A DNA stretch of 64,000 nucleotides from Pantoea alfalfae. GTDB taxonomy: Bacteria > Pseudomonadota > Gammaproteobacteria > Enterobacterales > Enterobacteriaceae. Within the stretch, counting starts at the first letter, position 1; each line of letters starts with the position of its first letter. The translations under genes were made by a program, and so were the position numbers. The stretch is from assembly GCF_019880205.1 (NCBI RefSeq), contig NZ_CP082295.1:1-64000 (forward strand), in the 5' to 3' direction. The notes below the pieces were generated by a model that worked only from the letters and a program-made list of their open reading frames with translations, was not told the DNA's origin and did no database searches. Shown one piece after another: positions 18,192 through 28,186 of this stretch.

Positions 18192-19580
18192 CTATGGGCG
18201 GGTCGCTTCTGCCTGGCGTGCCAGCGTGCGGGCCAGTATGGATGAATAGAGTGGTTTCCCCCCCAGAAACTGCGCCAGCAGCGTAGCCCCAAGGCAGGTA
18301 ATAATCATCGGCAATATCAGCTGATAGTTATCGGTCATCTCCAGCACCAGCACAATCCCGGTTAGCGGTGCCCTTACCGAAGCCGCAAACAGTGCGCCCA
18401 TCCCGGCGATAGCAAAGGTTCCCGCGTCCAGATGATATAACGGGAACAGATCCGTCATCGCTACCCCAAAAGCTGTCCCGAGCAGCGTTCCCAGTGCCAG
18501 CATCGGCGCAAAGATACCGCCCGGCGCACCTGAGCCAAAACAGAGCAGGGTAGTGACCAGCCTGACCATGAAGATGAGCAGCAGCAGGGTGAACGGAAAT
18601 ACACCATGAACCGCCTGTGGAATCAGTTCTGAGCCGCCGCCTGCGCCAGGCGCGAACAGCAGCGCCAGAACACCGCAGCCACCACCCAGTAATGCACCCG
18701 CCAGCACTACGCGTGCCGTTTTGCCGGCATAAAAGCGAGCAAAGAGGTCCTGCGTAATAAATATCAGGCGGTTAAACAGCACGCCTACCATGCCGATGAT
18801 CATACCCAGCACCAGATACATCCACAGCGTCTGTACTGGCGCATCAGCCAGTTTGCCAACGGAGATCACCGCTTGTTCGCCGTTGAAACAGCGAAACACG
18901 ATGCTTGCCATAATCACACCGGTAAACACCGCTTTAATCGAAATCAGGTTATAACGAAACTGAGGACGCATCTCCTCGATGATAAACAGTATGCCTGCCA
19001 GCGGCGCATTAAACGCGGCGGCCAGGCCTGCTGCCGCACCCGTTGCCAGCAACGTATGACGCGCTTCGTTGCTGCGCATCCCCAGAACATCAATCACCAT
19101 GCGGCCGATATTGCCACCCAGTTGCACTGTCGGGCCTTCACGTCCCAGTACCATCCCGGCACCCAGCGTGCCCATGCCGCCAAAAAATTTTACCGGAATC
19201 ACCCGCCACCAGCGCACAGGTCTTAGCTCTTCCAGCGCCCCTTCAATTTCAGGAATGCCGGAACCACCCGCTTCGGGCGCAAAACGTCTGACGAGAAAAT
19301 AGCCGACCATCGCGAGCAAGGCCGAAATGGCAAAAGCGGCGGCGTAGAGCAGCCAGCCCTGAAACTGTGCGGGGATAAGCGTAGCGGCGCGCCACTGCTG
19401 TATTGTTTCAACGGCCCGGGCAAACGCCACGCCCGCCAGACCGACCAGCGTACCGACCAGCGCGGCGCAAAACAGCATCGCCAGCGGCGTTTTGTCACGA
19501 TAGAGCAGGGCGCGAAACATCCGGCTGCGCGCCGCGATAGAACGGGGAACGTAAACCGGCTGCGGTGATTCTTCATTCAT
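18192..19580 (-). CDS. clcA: H+/Cl- exchange transporter ClcA
   Basis: Inner-membrane CLC antiporter of 462 residues exchanging two chloride ions for one proton, linked to extreme acid resistance in E. coli. The selectivity motifs are all present: GSGIPE (about 107-111), GREGP with the gating Glu149, the proton glutamate in [14 protein letters not shown] and the C-terminal tyrosine in GKPLYSSIL. The start at 19580 gives an N-terminus like E. coli ClcA; the frame extends 21 more residues upstream without support. The gene is intact and close to full family length. A small hairpin overlaps its stop codon. Confidence 0.94.
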   Translation of the reverse strand: MNEESPQPVYVPRSIAARSRMFRALLYRDKTPLAMLFCAALVGTLVGLAGVAFARAVETIQQWRAATLIPAQFQGWLLYAAAFAISALLAMVGYFLVRRFAPEAGGSGIPEIEGALEELRPVRWWRVIPVKFFGGMGTLGAGMVLGREGPTVQLGGNIGRMVIDVLGMRSNEARHTLLATGAAAGLAAAFNAPLAGILFIIEEMRPQFRYNLISIKAVFTGVIMASIVFRCFNGEQAVISVGKLADAPVQTLWMYLVLGMIIGMVGVLFNRLIFITQDLFARFYAGKTARVVLAGALLGGGCGVLALLFAPGAGGGSELIPQAVHGVFPFTLLLLIFMVRLVTTLLCFGSGAPGGIFAPMLALGTLLGTAFGVAMTDLFPLYHLDAGTFAIAGMGALFAASVRAPLTGIVLVLEMTDNYQLILPMIITCLGATLLAQFLGGKPLYSSILARTLARQAEATRP

Positions 19581-19674
19581 TGAGAGGCATCTTTGTTCAA
19601 TCAGACCAGCGTGCCAGTTTACTGAGTGATAAGGTGAAAACAAACGTCAGGATCAATTTCAGCCGGGAAATGAG

Positions 19675-19983
19675 TTATTCGGTCTGCGGTGGACAAACCA
19701 CTTGTGCCATGCGTTCGCGGTAGGCTGGATTGTCCTGGTTTTTCAGCGCCTGAGCCGCGGCGGTCAGCGTGGGCTGATTTTGTTTCAGGTTATGCTTGTC
19801 ATTGAGAAATGTCTGGCGCAGTTTTTCATCGGAGAAGGCTGGCGGTAGCTGACACGTCTGGCGCAGATCGTCGGTTATCTGCTACTGACGCAGTGTAAAC
19901 TGCAGCCTTTGATAAGGCCCGGCGGCCACAAGCATGGGACAGACTGAAAGCAGTATAAATAACGTATTGCGAATCACGTTCAT
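19675..19983 (-). pseudogene. small exported protein interrupted by an amber codon
   Basis: Read through one TAG (19882-19884), the frame encodes about 102 residues: a signal peptide (MNVIRNTLFILLSVCPMLVAAG), then a helical polar region rich in Gln and Asn, with two Cys (TCQLPP and VVCPPQTE). Coding character continues clearly past the TAG, so a Gln (CAG) codon was probably mutated; readthrough or a sequencing error are alternatives. GGAGAT lies upstream of the ATG. I do not recognise the family. Confidence 0.6.
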
Positions 19984-20148
19984 GATGATCTCCTGACTGC
20001 TGAGGACAGGAAAGGCTCTTCGGCAGTTTTCAGTTGAGTGTAATCGCATTGAGTGATTAGCCTGAGCACAGCACCATCGACCGGGTGCAGCAATGTCGCC
20101 ACGGTTGACGCAATAATCATAGTAATACTGGCGCGACAGGGAGCTGAC

Positions 20149-21366
20149 ATGCAGCCACATTCCACTGAAATTCTTACCGCTGACTGCTGTATCGTCGGCG
20201 GTGGCCCGGCCGGGTTAATGCTGGGTTATCTGTTTGCCCGCGCGGGAGTGCGTGTAGTCGTCATCGAAAAGCATGCTGACTTTCTTCACGACTTTCGCGG
20301 AGACACCATCCACCCTTCGACGCTGGAAATCATGCATCAGCTCGGACTGCTGGAATCTTTCCTGACGCTGCCGCATCAGCGTGCCGAAAAGCTGGAAGCG
20401 GAAATTGCAGGACAAAGCATTACGATGGCCGACTTCTCACGTCTGCCTGTTAAGTGTCGTTTTATTGCCTTCATGCCGCAGTGGGATTTCCTGAACTATA
20501 TGGCAGAGCAGAGTGCCCGCTATCCGGGCTTCAGTCTGCTGCAGTCGACTGCCTTCGGGTCGCTGATTGAAGAAAATGGCACGGTCATCGGCGTGACGGC
20601 TTCACGCGGCAATCAGCAGTTGCATATCCGCTGCAAACTGGTGGTCGGTGCTGACGGTCGCCATTCGCGCGTACGCGACGCGGCCGGGCTGATCGGACAG
20701 GAATTTGGCGCCGCGCGCGATGTCATCTGGTTCCGCTTAAGTAAGCAGGCGCAGGATCCCGATTTGGGCATGGGGCATAAAGGGCCGAAGCAGAACTTTA
20801 TTGTTATCGATCGTGGCGATTACTGGCAGTGCGGTCTGACCATTCCGAAAGGGGAGTTTGAGGCGAAACAGTCCGCCGGTCTCGACGCGTTTAAAGCAGA
20901 GGTGGCGGCGGTGTCGCCTTTTGAGGCGGCGCGCATGACGGAAATCGAGAGCTGGGAGGCGTTCAAACTGTTGTCGATACGTATCGACCGCCTGAACAAG
21001 TGGGCGAAACCCGGTGTGCTCTGCATTGGTGATGCGGCGCATGCCATGTCGCCGATTGGCGGGGTTGGCGTCAATCTGGCGATTCAGGATGCGGTGGCGA
21101 CGGCGAATCTTTTGACCGATCCTCTGAAGCGGGGAGAACTGCAGCTGCGCGACCTGGAAAAAGTGCAGAAGCGCCGTCAGTTCCCTACCGTTGCCACGCA
21201 GTTTTTGCAGATCAAGATGAGCCGTAATAAAGCCAGAAGAAAACCTGCGGGAAGCAGCAAGGTTCCCGCGATTATCCAACGCCTGCCGTTTCTGCGTTTT
21301 GTGCTGGGTCGTCTGATTGGTCTGGGCTTCCGAACGGAGTCGCCACAGGTTGCGCGTATGAAGTAA
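20149..21366 (+). CDS. FAD-dependent monooxygenase (PHBH/UbiH type)
   Basis: Flavoprotein of 405 residues of the aromatic hydroxylase class. It has the N-terminal dinucleotide motif GGGPAG (about 18-23) followed by VVVIEKH, the DG-type motif VGADGRHSRVR, and the FAD-ribityl motif GDAAHAMSPIGGVG. It probably hydroxylates or otherwise oxidises an aromatic or polyketide-like substrate, which is not identifiable. AGGGAGC precedes the ATG at 20149. It stands alone between the small exported pseudogene (divergent) and the GAF-EAL gene. Confidence 0.9.
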   Translation: MQPHSTEILTADCCIVGGGPAGLMLGYLFARAGVRVVVIEKHADFLHDFRGDTIHPSTLEIMHQLGLLESFLTLPHQRAEKLEAEIAGQSITMADFSRLPVKCRFIAFMPQWDFLNYMAEQSARYPGFSLLQSTAFGSLIEENGTVIGVTASRGNQQLHIRCKLVVGADGRHSRVRDAAGLIGQEFGAARDVIWFRLSKQAQDPDLGMGHKGPKQNFIVIDRGDYWQCGLTIPKGEFEAKQSAGLDAFKAEVAAVSPFEAARMTEIESWEAFKLLSIRIDRLNKWAKPGVLCIGDAAHAMSPIGGVGVNLAIQDAVATANLLTDPLKRGELQLRDLEKVQKRRQFPTVATQFLQIKMSRNKARRKPAGSSKVPAIIQRLPFLRFVLGRLIGLGFRTESPQVARMK

Positions 21367-21527
21367 GTGCGTTAAATGATTTCGACAGCAATCAGATATC
21401 GTGCGACACTGTTTCACTGTGAAAGTACTGTCAGATTGAGCCGCTATTTATCTGATAATTGGGCGCTAATTGAGCATTATTAAGCTAAATTATTTTCGAT
21501 TTTTGCGCCTGCAAAGGAGAGGTTTCA

Positions 21528-23300
21528 GTGCATAACGAGCAAAACGGCAGCGACGTAAAACGCCTGAGTGCAATTAAGGCACTTTTGTCGCCGGATGAAA
21601 CCCGGGATAAGGTGCTGGAGAGATTCGTGAATCTCGCCAGTCAGGTGCTGGGTATTTCAGGCAGCTTCATTTCGATTATTGACGATAATAATCAATACAT
21701 AAGAGCGTCACGGAACTTCGATCTTAAACAATCGACCCGTGATGAATCTCTTTGCCGCCACGTCGTTGATGGTGAGGGACATCTGGTGGTGGTTGACACC
21801 TTACTGGATGAGCGCTTTGTCACGCACCCGTTTGTGAAAGGCGATCCGCATATTCGTTTCTATGCCGGTGTCTCGCTGCAGAACCTCGACGGTGCGGTGC
21901 TGGGCACGCTCTGCGTCACCGATACCCAGCCACATCCCTTTACGGATGAGAAACTCGCCACGCTGCGCTCACTGGCTACGCTGGTCACCTCTTTTCTGGA
22001 TGCCTGGAACAACGCGGGTTTTGCCGACGTCATTACGCACCTGCCGAATCGCCCACGCCTGATTCGTGATATTCAGCAACTTACCCTTGTCGCACCGCAG
22101 AGCCGCTTTCGCCTGATTCTTATCGACTGCCTCGACATCATTCGTGCCTATGAGCTTTCCCGTGCGGTGGGTATTGCGCCGATGGAGAAATTGCTCAGGC
22201 AGATGGCGCAGGATGTGGCACACCGGCTCAATCTTCCGGAGAATGAGACGCTCTATACTTTCGCCCCAGGCCGTTTCGCCCTTGTTCAGCCCTACTCAGG
22301 CCGTTATTCAGCGCATAACATAAGCGATCTGTTCAAAGGCATGCGGGCCGATCTGGCGGAAAATATCACGCTCGATCTGGATGTCTTTACCGGCGAAACA
22401 GAGTTTGTACCGGGACAGATGGATGCCAACGAAACGGTACGTCAGGCCGTTAGCGCGCTACATGAAGCGATTGATGAGAACATCAGTGCGATGTCGTTTG
22501 ATGAGAGTTACGACTCGCGGCGCACCGAAGACTTTTTGATCATGAATGATCTGGCTCAGGCGCTGAATAAAGATGAAGAGTTGTATCTCGCCTGGCAGCC
22601 TAAAGTGTGTCTCAAAACCGGTAAAACGGTCGGGCTGGAGGCCCTGATCCGCTGGAATCACCCTGAGCGGGGTGAGCTTTTCCCATCAGAATTTATTCCG
22701 TTAGCCGGTAAAACCAACCTGATCTCCGATCTGACCAACTGGGTTATCGATCACGCTGTTGAGCAGTTGGCGCGCTGGAATCGCGAGTACGACCTGATTC
22801 CGGTCTCGATCAACGTCAGTGAACGCGACTTTGCCAGGCCCGATTTTGCCGATCAGCTGGTGGCGAAATTAGCGGCAGCGCAGTTACCTAACTCGATTAT
22901 GGGTATTGAGTGTCTTGAGAATGAGCTGATCACCAAAAGTGATGTGGCGATCAAAGGGCTGGAAGCGCTGAAGTCGCACGGCTTTATGGTCTCTCTGGAT
23001 GATTTCGGCACCGGCTACAGCAATATCAGCTACCTGCAGGATATCCCGCTGGATGTGATTAAGATCGACCGATCGCTGATCTCGCGTATGGGCGAAGACG
23101 ACGCATCTAAAATCATCGTCAGATGCATTATCCAAATGCTGAAAGAGCTGAATTACACCGTGCTGGCCGAGGGTGTGGAAGCAGAAGCTACGCTGGGACT
23201 GCTGAAAACCTACGGCTGCGATCAGATTCAGGGCTACTTCTTTTCAAAACCGCTGCCAGCCAGCGACATTGAACACTGGCTTTATCAGAAGTCACGCTAG
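21528..23300 (+). CDS. GAF - degenerate GGDEF - EAL phosphodiesterase
   Basis: Putative cyclic-di-GMP phosphodiesterase of 590 residues. A GAF sensor domain covers about 15-165. A GGDEF-like domain (LPNRPRLIRDI onward, about 175-330) has lost its GGDEF motif. The C-terminal EAL domain (about 340-590) keeps GLEALIRW, the metal-binding glutamates in GIECLENEL, DDFGTGYSN, KIDRSLI and EGVE, so it is predicted active. Translation starts at GTG with a strong AAGGAGAGG. No transmembrane segment is apparent, so it is cytosolic. It ends at a hairpin shared with thiY. Confidence 0.9.
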   Translation: MHNEQNGSDVKRLSAIKALLSPDETRDKVLERFVNLASQVLGISGSFISIIDDNNQYIRASRNFDLKQSTRDESLCRHVVDGEGHLVVVDTLLDERFVTHPFVKGDPHIRFYAGVSLQNLDGAVLGTLCVTDTQPHPFTDEKLATLRSLATLVTSFLDAWNNAGFADVITHLPNRPRLIRDIQQLTLVAPQSRFRLILIDCLDIIRAYELSRAVGIAPMEKLLRQMAQDVAHRLNLPENETLYTFAPGRFALVQPYSGRYSAHNISDLFKGMRADLAENITLDLDVFTGETEFVPGQMDANETVRQAVSALHEAIDENISAMSFDESYDSRRTEDFLIMNDLAQALNKDEELYLAWQPKVCLKTGKTVGLEALIRWNHPERGELFPSEFIPLAGKTNLISDLTNWVIDHAVEQLARWNREYDLIPVSINVSERDFARPDFADQLVAKLAAAQLPNSIMGIECLENELITKSDVAIKGLEALKSHGFMVSLDDFGTGYSNISYLQDIPLDVIKIDRSLISRMGEDDASKIIVRCIIQMLKELNYTVLAEGVEAEATLGLLKTYGCDQIQGYFFSKPLPASDIEHWLYQKSR

Positions 23301-23306
23301 TCAACC

Positions 23307-23330
23307 CGCCCGCAGCACTCGCTGCGGGCG
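23307..23330. terminator. hairpin between convergent EAL and thiY genes
   Basis: CGCCCGCAG (23307-23315) pairs with CTGCGGGCG (23322-23330). It is suitable to end both transcripts; no T run is present. Confidence 0.6.
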
Positions 23331-23336
23331 CGCTTA

Positions 23337-24284
23337 TCACTCACTGCCGATAGCGTAACGCTCAACCGGAGTGATGTGTTTAATCAGCTTATTATCAAAC
23401 AAAAACTGCTCATAAGTCTGATAGCGTGCGCGATCCAGTTTTGCCGGATCGGCGGCGAACAGCGGCAGCGTAGCCTGCCATGCCTGATGGTTTAGCGGTG
23501 TATTCAGCTCAGGATGCGCCTGTGCAAATGCCTGCCAGCTCTCTTCAGGGTGAGCCTGCAACTGTGCATTCCCCTTTTTCAGTGCCCGCAGAAACTTTTT
23601 AATTTTTTCTGCATGCGCCTCATCACGGTTAGCAACGATAATCAGCTCATCATAGGCCGGCACGCCGTAATCCTCGACGTTTAACACCACCGGATCTTTG
23701 CCAGCAAGTTTCATCTCCAGAGCTTCGATATTGCGATAGCCACCTATCACCGCATCAACCTGCCCGGTCATCAGGGCGCTGGTGAGCTGAAAATTGACGT
23801 TAACCCGCTTTACCTGATCGGCCTTAATGCCGTCATGGCTCAGCATGGTCGCCAGCGTTGCTTCTTCAATGCCGCTGACGGAATAACCGATACGTTTTCC
23901 TTTCAAATCCGCTGGTTTTTTCACCGTTTTGTCCAGCGTCATCAGCGTATTCAGTGGCGTATTAATCAGCGTGCCCACACGCATCAGCGGCAGGCCCTGG
24001 TCGGCGAAAAAATGCAGCTGCGTCTGATACGTTATCGCTAAGTCCGCCTGCTTAGCGGCGACCAGACGCGGCGGCAGCGCAGGGTCGGAAGGCGGCACAA
24101 TGTTAACCTCCAGACCCTCTGCCGCAAACGCACCGGTTTGCTGAGCCACCATAATGGGTGCATGGTCGGGGTTGATATACCAGTCGAGCACCAGCGTCAG
24201 TTTTTCCATCGCCTGAACCTGCGAGGCTAAGGAGGCGCTGAACAGCAGGACAAACAGGGGCATTTTAGTCATAGGTTGTCTCAT
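23337..24284 (-). CDS. thiY: thiamine-precursor ABC transporter, periplasmic binding protein
   Basis: NMT1/THI5-like substrate-binding protein of 315 residues, predicted to bind a formylaminopyrimidine (HMP precursor) in the periplasm. A signal peptide (PLFVLLFSASLASQVQA) precedes the mature protein, which opens with LTLVLDWYINPDHAP, the hallmark of the ThiY group. It is the last gene of tenA-thiZ-thiX-thiY, 11 bases after the permease. The start could be at 24284 or five residues later at 24269. It is expected to be controlled by the TPP riboswitch at the head of the operon. Confidence 0.88.
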   Translation of the reverse strand: MRQPMTKMPLFVLLFSASLASQVQAMEKLTLVLDWYINPDHAPIMVAQQTGAFAAEGLEVNIVPPSDPALPPRLVAAKQADLAITYQTQLHFFADQGLPLMRVGTLINTPLNTLMTLDKTVKKPADLKGKRIGYSVSGIEEATLATMLSHDGIKADQVKRVNVNFQLTSALMTGQVDAVIGGYRNIEALEMKLAGKDPVVLNVEDYGVPAYDELIIVANRDEAHAEKIKKFLRALKKGNAQLQAHPEESWQAFAQAHPELNTPLNHQAWQATLPLFAADPAKLDRARYQTYEQFLFDNKLIKHITPVERYAIGSE

Positions 24285-24295
24285 CAGTAGGGTCG

Positions 24296-25051
24296 TCAGT
24301 GTGGCTCGGGAATCCAGGTAATCAGGCGGCGAAGCAGAAGGTCGATGATAAGCCAGAGAGTCAGCGTCATCAGCACCAGAATAAACAGGGCAGCGAAACA
24401 GAGGTCGCTCTGCATCCGGGCGTTGGCATTCAGCATCACGTAGCCCAGCCCTTCAGCCGATCCGACCCATTCACCAATGATGGCACCGATCGGCGCGACG
24501 GCCGCTGCCATCCGTAAGCCCGAACCCAGGGCGGGCAGTGCGGCTAACAGCCGGACATGACGCAGTTGTGCTATGTGTGAAGCGCCCATCGTGCGAGCCA
24601 GATCGAGATAGCCAGGCGTGACGCGACGCAGGCCATCAAAAAAAGCTGAGGTAACAGGAAAGAAGATCACCAGTACCGCTATCGCGACTTTGGCGCTCAT
24701 GCCAAAGCCAAACCAGAGCACCAATAGCGGTGCCAGGGCAAATACCGGAATCGCCTGGCTGGTGATCACCAGCGGCATCATCCAGCGCTGTAACCACGGC
24801 GAAAAGGTCATGCCCAGTGCCAGCACCGCGCCCAGCAGCACGCCGAGCGCCATACCGATGAGGATTTCAGTCAGGGTGATCAGGCTGTGATGGCCGAGAT
24901 AGCCAGCGTTGTCCCACAGTGCGGTAGCAACCGCAGCGGGCGAGGGCAGCAGAAAGGCCGGAACGGAAGTGAGTGTGGCGAGCCACCACAGCGTAATCAA
25001 TCCGGCAGAGAGCATGACTCCACGGCGAAGCGCGGCGAAACGTAATCTCAT
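24296..25051 (-). CDS. thiX: thiamine-precursor ABC transporter, permease
   Basis: Inner-membrane permease of 251 residues of the SsuC/TauC/ThiX type, with about six hydrophobic segments and the ATPase-docking EAA-like loop in RTMGASHIAQLRHVRLLAALP. It forms the channel for the pyrimidine substrate together with ThiZ and ThiY. Its start overlaps the thiZ stop by four bases (ATGA), so the two are translationally coupled. The operon context identifies the substrate class better than the sequence alone. Confidence 0.87.
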   Translation of the reverse strand: MRLRFAALRRGVMLSAGLITLWWLATLTSVPAFLLPSPAAVATALWDNAGYLGHHSLITLTEILIGMALGVLLGAVLALGMTFSPWLQRWMMPLVITSQAIPVFALAPLLVLWFGFGMSAKVAIAVLVIFFPVTSAFFDGLRRVTPGYLDLARTMGASHIAQLRHVRLLAALPALGSGLRMAAAVAPIGAIIGEWVGSAEGLGYVMLNANARMQSDLCFAALFILVLMTLTLWLIIDLLLRRLITWIPEPH

Positions 25052-25788
25052 CCGCCCAGCCTGCTTAGCTGTTTCAGCAAGGTGGCCTGACTCTGGATCA
25101 CGCTGGTATCGTCTGCTGCCCGTGGTGGCTGGCCCTGGAGTGGCGGGCAGGTTTCAATGCCTGCTGAACCCATTACCAGCAGGTGATGACCGAGGCGACA
25201 GGCTTCCGCGGCATCATGAGTGATCAGCAGCACGGTATGTCCGGCCAGCACTTCTGCCGCCAGAGTCTGAATCTGTGTCCGGGTCAGTGCATCCAGCGCC
25301 GAGAAGGGCTCATCCATCAGTACAATGGGCTGACGGGTATAGAGGGTACGCGCCAGCGCTACCCGCTGACGCATACCGCCCGAAAGTGTCGCAGGTCGCG
25401 CACGGGCACAGTGGCTCAGGCCAACCCGCGCCAGCAGATGCTGCACCAGATCACGATCGGCTTTCTCACCTTTCAAGCGGCTGGCGAGGCAGACGTTCTG
25501 TTCCACCGTCAGCCAGGGATAGAGCAAATCCTGTTGCCCCATCCAGGCGATGCGCCCGGCCAGCGGCAGACCATCGCTGCCCTTAATTTGTCCCGAAGTG
25601 GGCGGCGTCAGACCGGCAATCACTCGCATCAGGCTGCTTTTACCTACGCCGCTGGCACCCAGCAAAGCGGTAAATGCACCACCCGCGATCTCCAGATTAA
25701 GCTCGCTGAACAATGGCTGCTGATCCAGCGTCAGGCAGAGCTGGCGAACGGAAATACCCGGCGGCACGGCATCGTTCAGCGGCTTCAT
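25048..25788 (-). CDS. thiZ: thiamine-precursor ABC transporter, ATPase
   Basis: ABC ATPase of 246 residues that drives ThiX. It shows Walker A GASGVGKSS, a Q-loop in WMGQQD, signature LSGGMRQR, Walker B IVLMDEPFSALD and the switch histidine in LLITHDA. The start overlaps the tenA stop by four bases and the end overlaps thiX by four, so the genes are tightly packed. It belongs to the nitrate/sulfonate/taurine-type ATPases; the thiamine role is inferred from tenA and the TPP riboswitch. Confidence 0.88.
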   Translation of the reverse strand: MKPLNDAVPPGISVRQLCLTLDQQPLFSELNLEIAGGAFTALLGASGVGKSSLMRVIAGLTPPTSGQIKGSDGLPLAGRIAWMGQQDLLYPWLTVEQNVCLASRLKGEKADRDLVQHLLARVGLSHCARARPATLSGGMRQRVALARTLYTRQPIVLMDEPFSALDALTRTQIQTLAAEVLAGHTVLLITHDAAEACRLGHHLLVMGSAGIETCPPLQGQPPRAADDTSVIQSQATLLKQLSRLGG

Positions 25789-26486
25789 GAGCTGCCCCGC
25801 AGACCGTCAGCATGATTAAGACCCATCTGCCAGAACGCCGCTTCCAGCCGGGTTGCGGTCGTAAAAATCTCCGACAGTGAGTTAATACGTTGTTCACCGG
25901 CGCGCTGCTGAGCCAAAGTTTCAAACAGCAACAGTGAGGAACCGACGCCCGTCAGGTAGGACTCATCGCCGTAATTCTCAATCCATGCCGCGTAAGGATT
26001 CCCCTCAAAGCAGGTCGCAGGATTGTCCAGCAGCCTCAGGCCGATTTCCGCATAACCGGCGACGCAGGGCATCAGCGCCGTCATCAGCGCCAGCGCATCT
26101 CCGGTGTGACCCACGTCCAGCACGTAGCGGGTATAATTGATTGTTTCCATTGCCTCAGGTTCGCTCGCCACCGCCTCTTCGCTGATGCCCCATTGCTGGC
26201 AGTAAGCCAGATGCAGCGGCAGTTCGCTGATAATGGCGTTCAGCGATGCCGTCGCGCTGCGTAACGCAGCCGGTTCAGAGAGCTTACTGATCAACAGGCC
26301 CCACGCACGGGCGAAGTGCAGCAGGAACAGATAATCCTGGGTGAGATAGTGGCGGAAAGCGGCGGGTGGCAGCGTACCCTGACCGAGCTGCTGCACAAAA
26401 TTGTGCCTGACATAATCGTGCCATTGCGTGCCCGCCTGCTGGCGCAGACGACCATAAAAACCGGTTTCGAAAAGCGGATGTGACAT
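25785..26486 (-). CDS. tenA: aminopyrimidine aminohydrolase (thiaminase II)
   Basis: TenA-family enzyme of 233 residues that hydrolyses aminopyrimidine breakdown products of thiamine to HMP for salvage. The catalytic cysteine is in MPCVAGYAEIG; YLLHFARAW-like and WIENYGDESY blocks are also typical. The start MSHPLFETGFYG at 26486 has GGAG five bases upstream; the longer frame reaching 26657 runs through the riboswitch and is rejected. First gene of the tenA-thiZXY operon, under the TPP riboswitch at 26569-26651, with its Shine-Dalgarno inside a hairpin (26488-26512). Confidence 0.92.
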   Translation of the reverse strand: MSHPLFETGFYGRLRQQAGTQWHDYVRHNFVQQLGQGTLPPAAFRHYLTQDYLFLLHFARAWGLLISKLSEPAALRSATASLNAIISELPLHLAYCQQWGISEEAVASEPEAMETINYTRYVLDVGHTGDALALMTALMPCVAGYAEIGLRLLDNPATCFEGNPYAAWIENYGDESYLTGVGSSLLLFETLAQQRAGEQRINSLSEIFTTATRLEAAFWQMGLNHADGLRGSS

Positions 26487-26487
26487 A

Positions 26488-26512
26488 GGATCTCCAGTAA
26501 CAGGGGAGATCC
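26488..26512 (-). promoter_or_regulatory. hairpin sequestering the tenA ribosome-binding site
   Basis: On the minus strand GGATCTCC (26512-26505) pairs exactly with GGAGATCC (26495-26488), and the latter contains the tenA Shine-Dalgarno GGAG. This fits a translational expression platform for the TPP riboswitch just upstream. Confidence 0.65.
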
Positions 26513-26568
26513 GGGCATAAGGTCTGGAACAGGGGATGAAGCAGGAGATGAGGCAGAACATCTGCCGA

Positions 26569-26651
26569 CCCGTCCCTTCGCTGGCATGACCCAGATCAGG
26601 TTCAAAGGGTTCGGCTTGCGCCATCTCAGCCCATGACAGGACACCCCTCGG
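26569..26651 (-). promoter_or_regulatory. TPP riboswitch (THI element)
   Basis: Read on the minus strand, the region has the conserved blocks GGGGTG, GGCTGAGAT, CCTTTGAACCTGATCTGGGT and GCCAGCGAAGGGA in correct order. It binds thiamine pyrophosphate and should repress tenA-thiZXY when thiamine is plentiful. It lies about 80 bases before the tenA start. Confidence 0.95.
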
Positions 26652-26719
26652 AGACATTCGTTATACGATATTTATTGCTGGAGTACAACGACACCAGTAC
26701 GCGTTATTCAGTGACAATG

Positions 26720-28168
<1,449 letters not shown>

Positions 28169-28186
28169 TCAGAATGACCCTTTCCT

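Noticed and set aside
25183..25815. 210-codon plus-strand frame opposite thiZ
   Set aside because: A shadow of the well-supported ABC ATPase on the minus strand; no domains and no ribosome-binding site.
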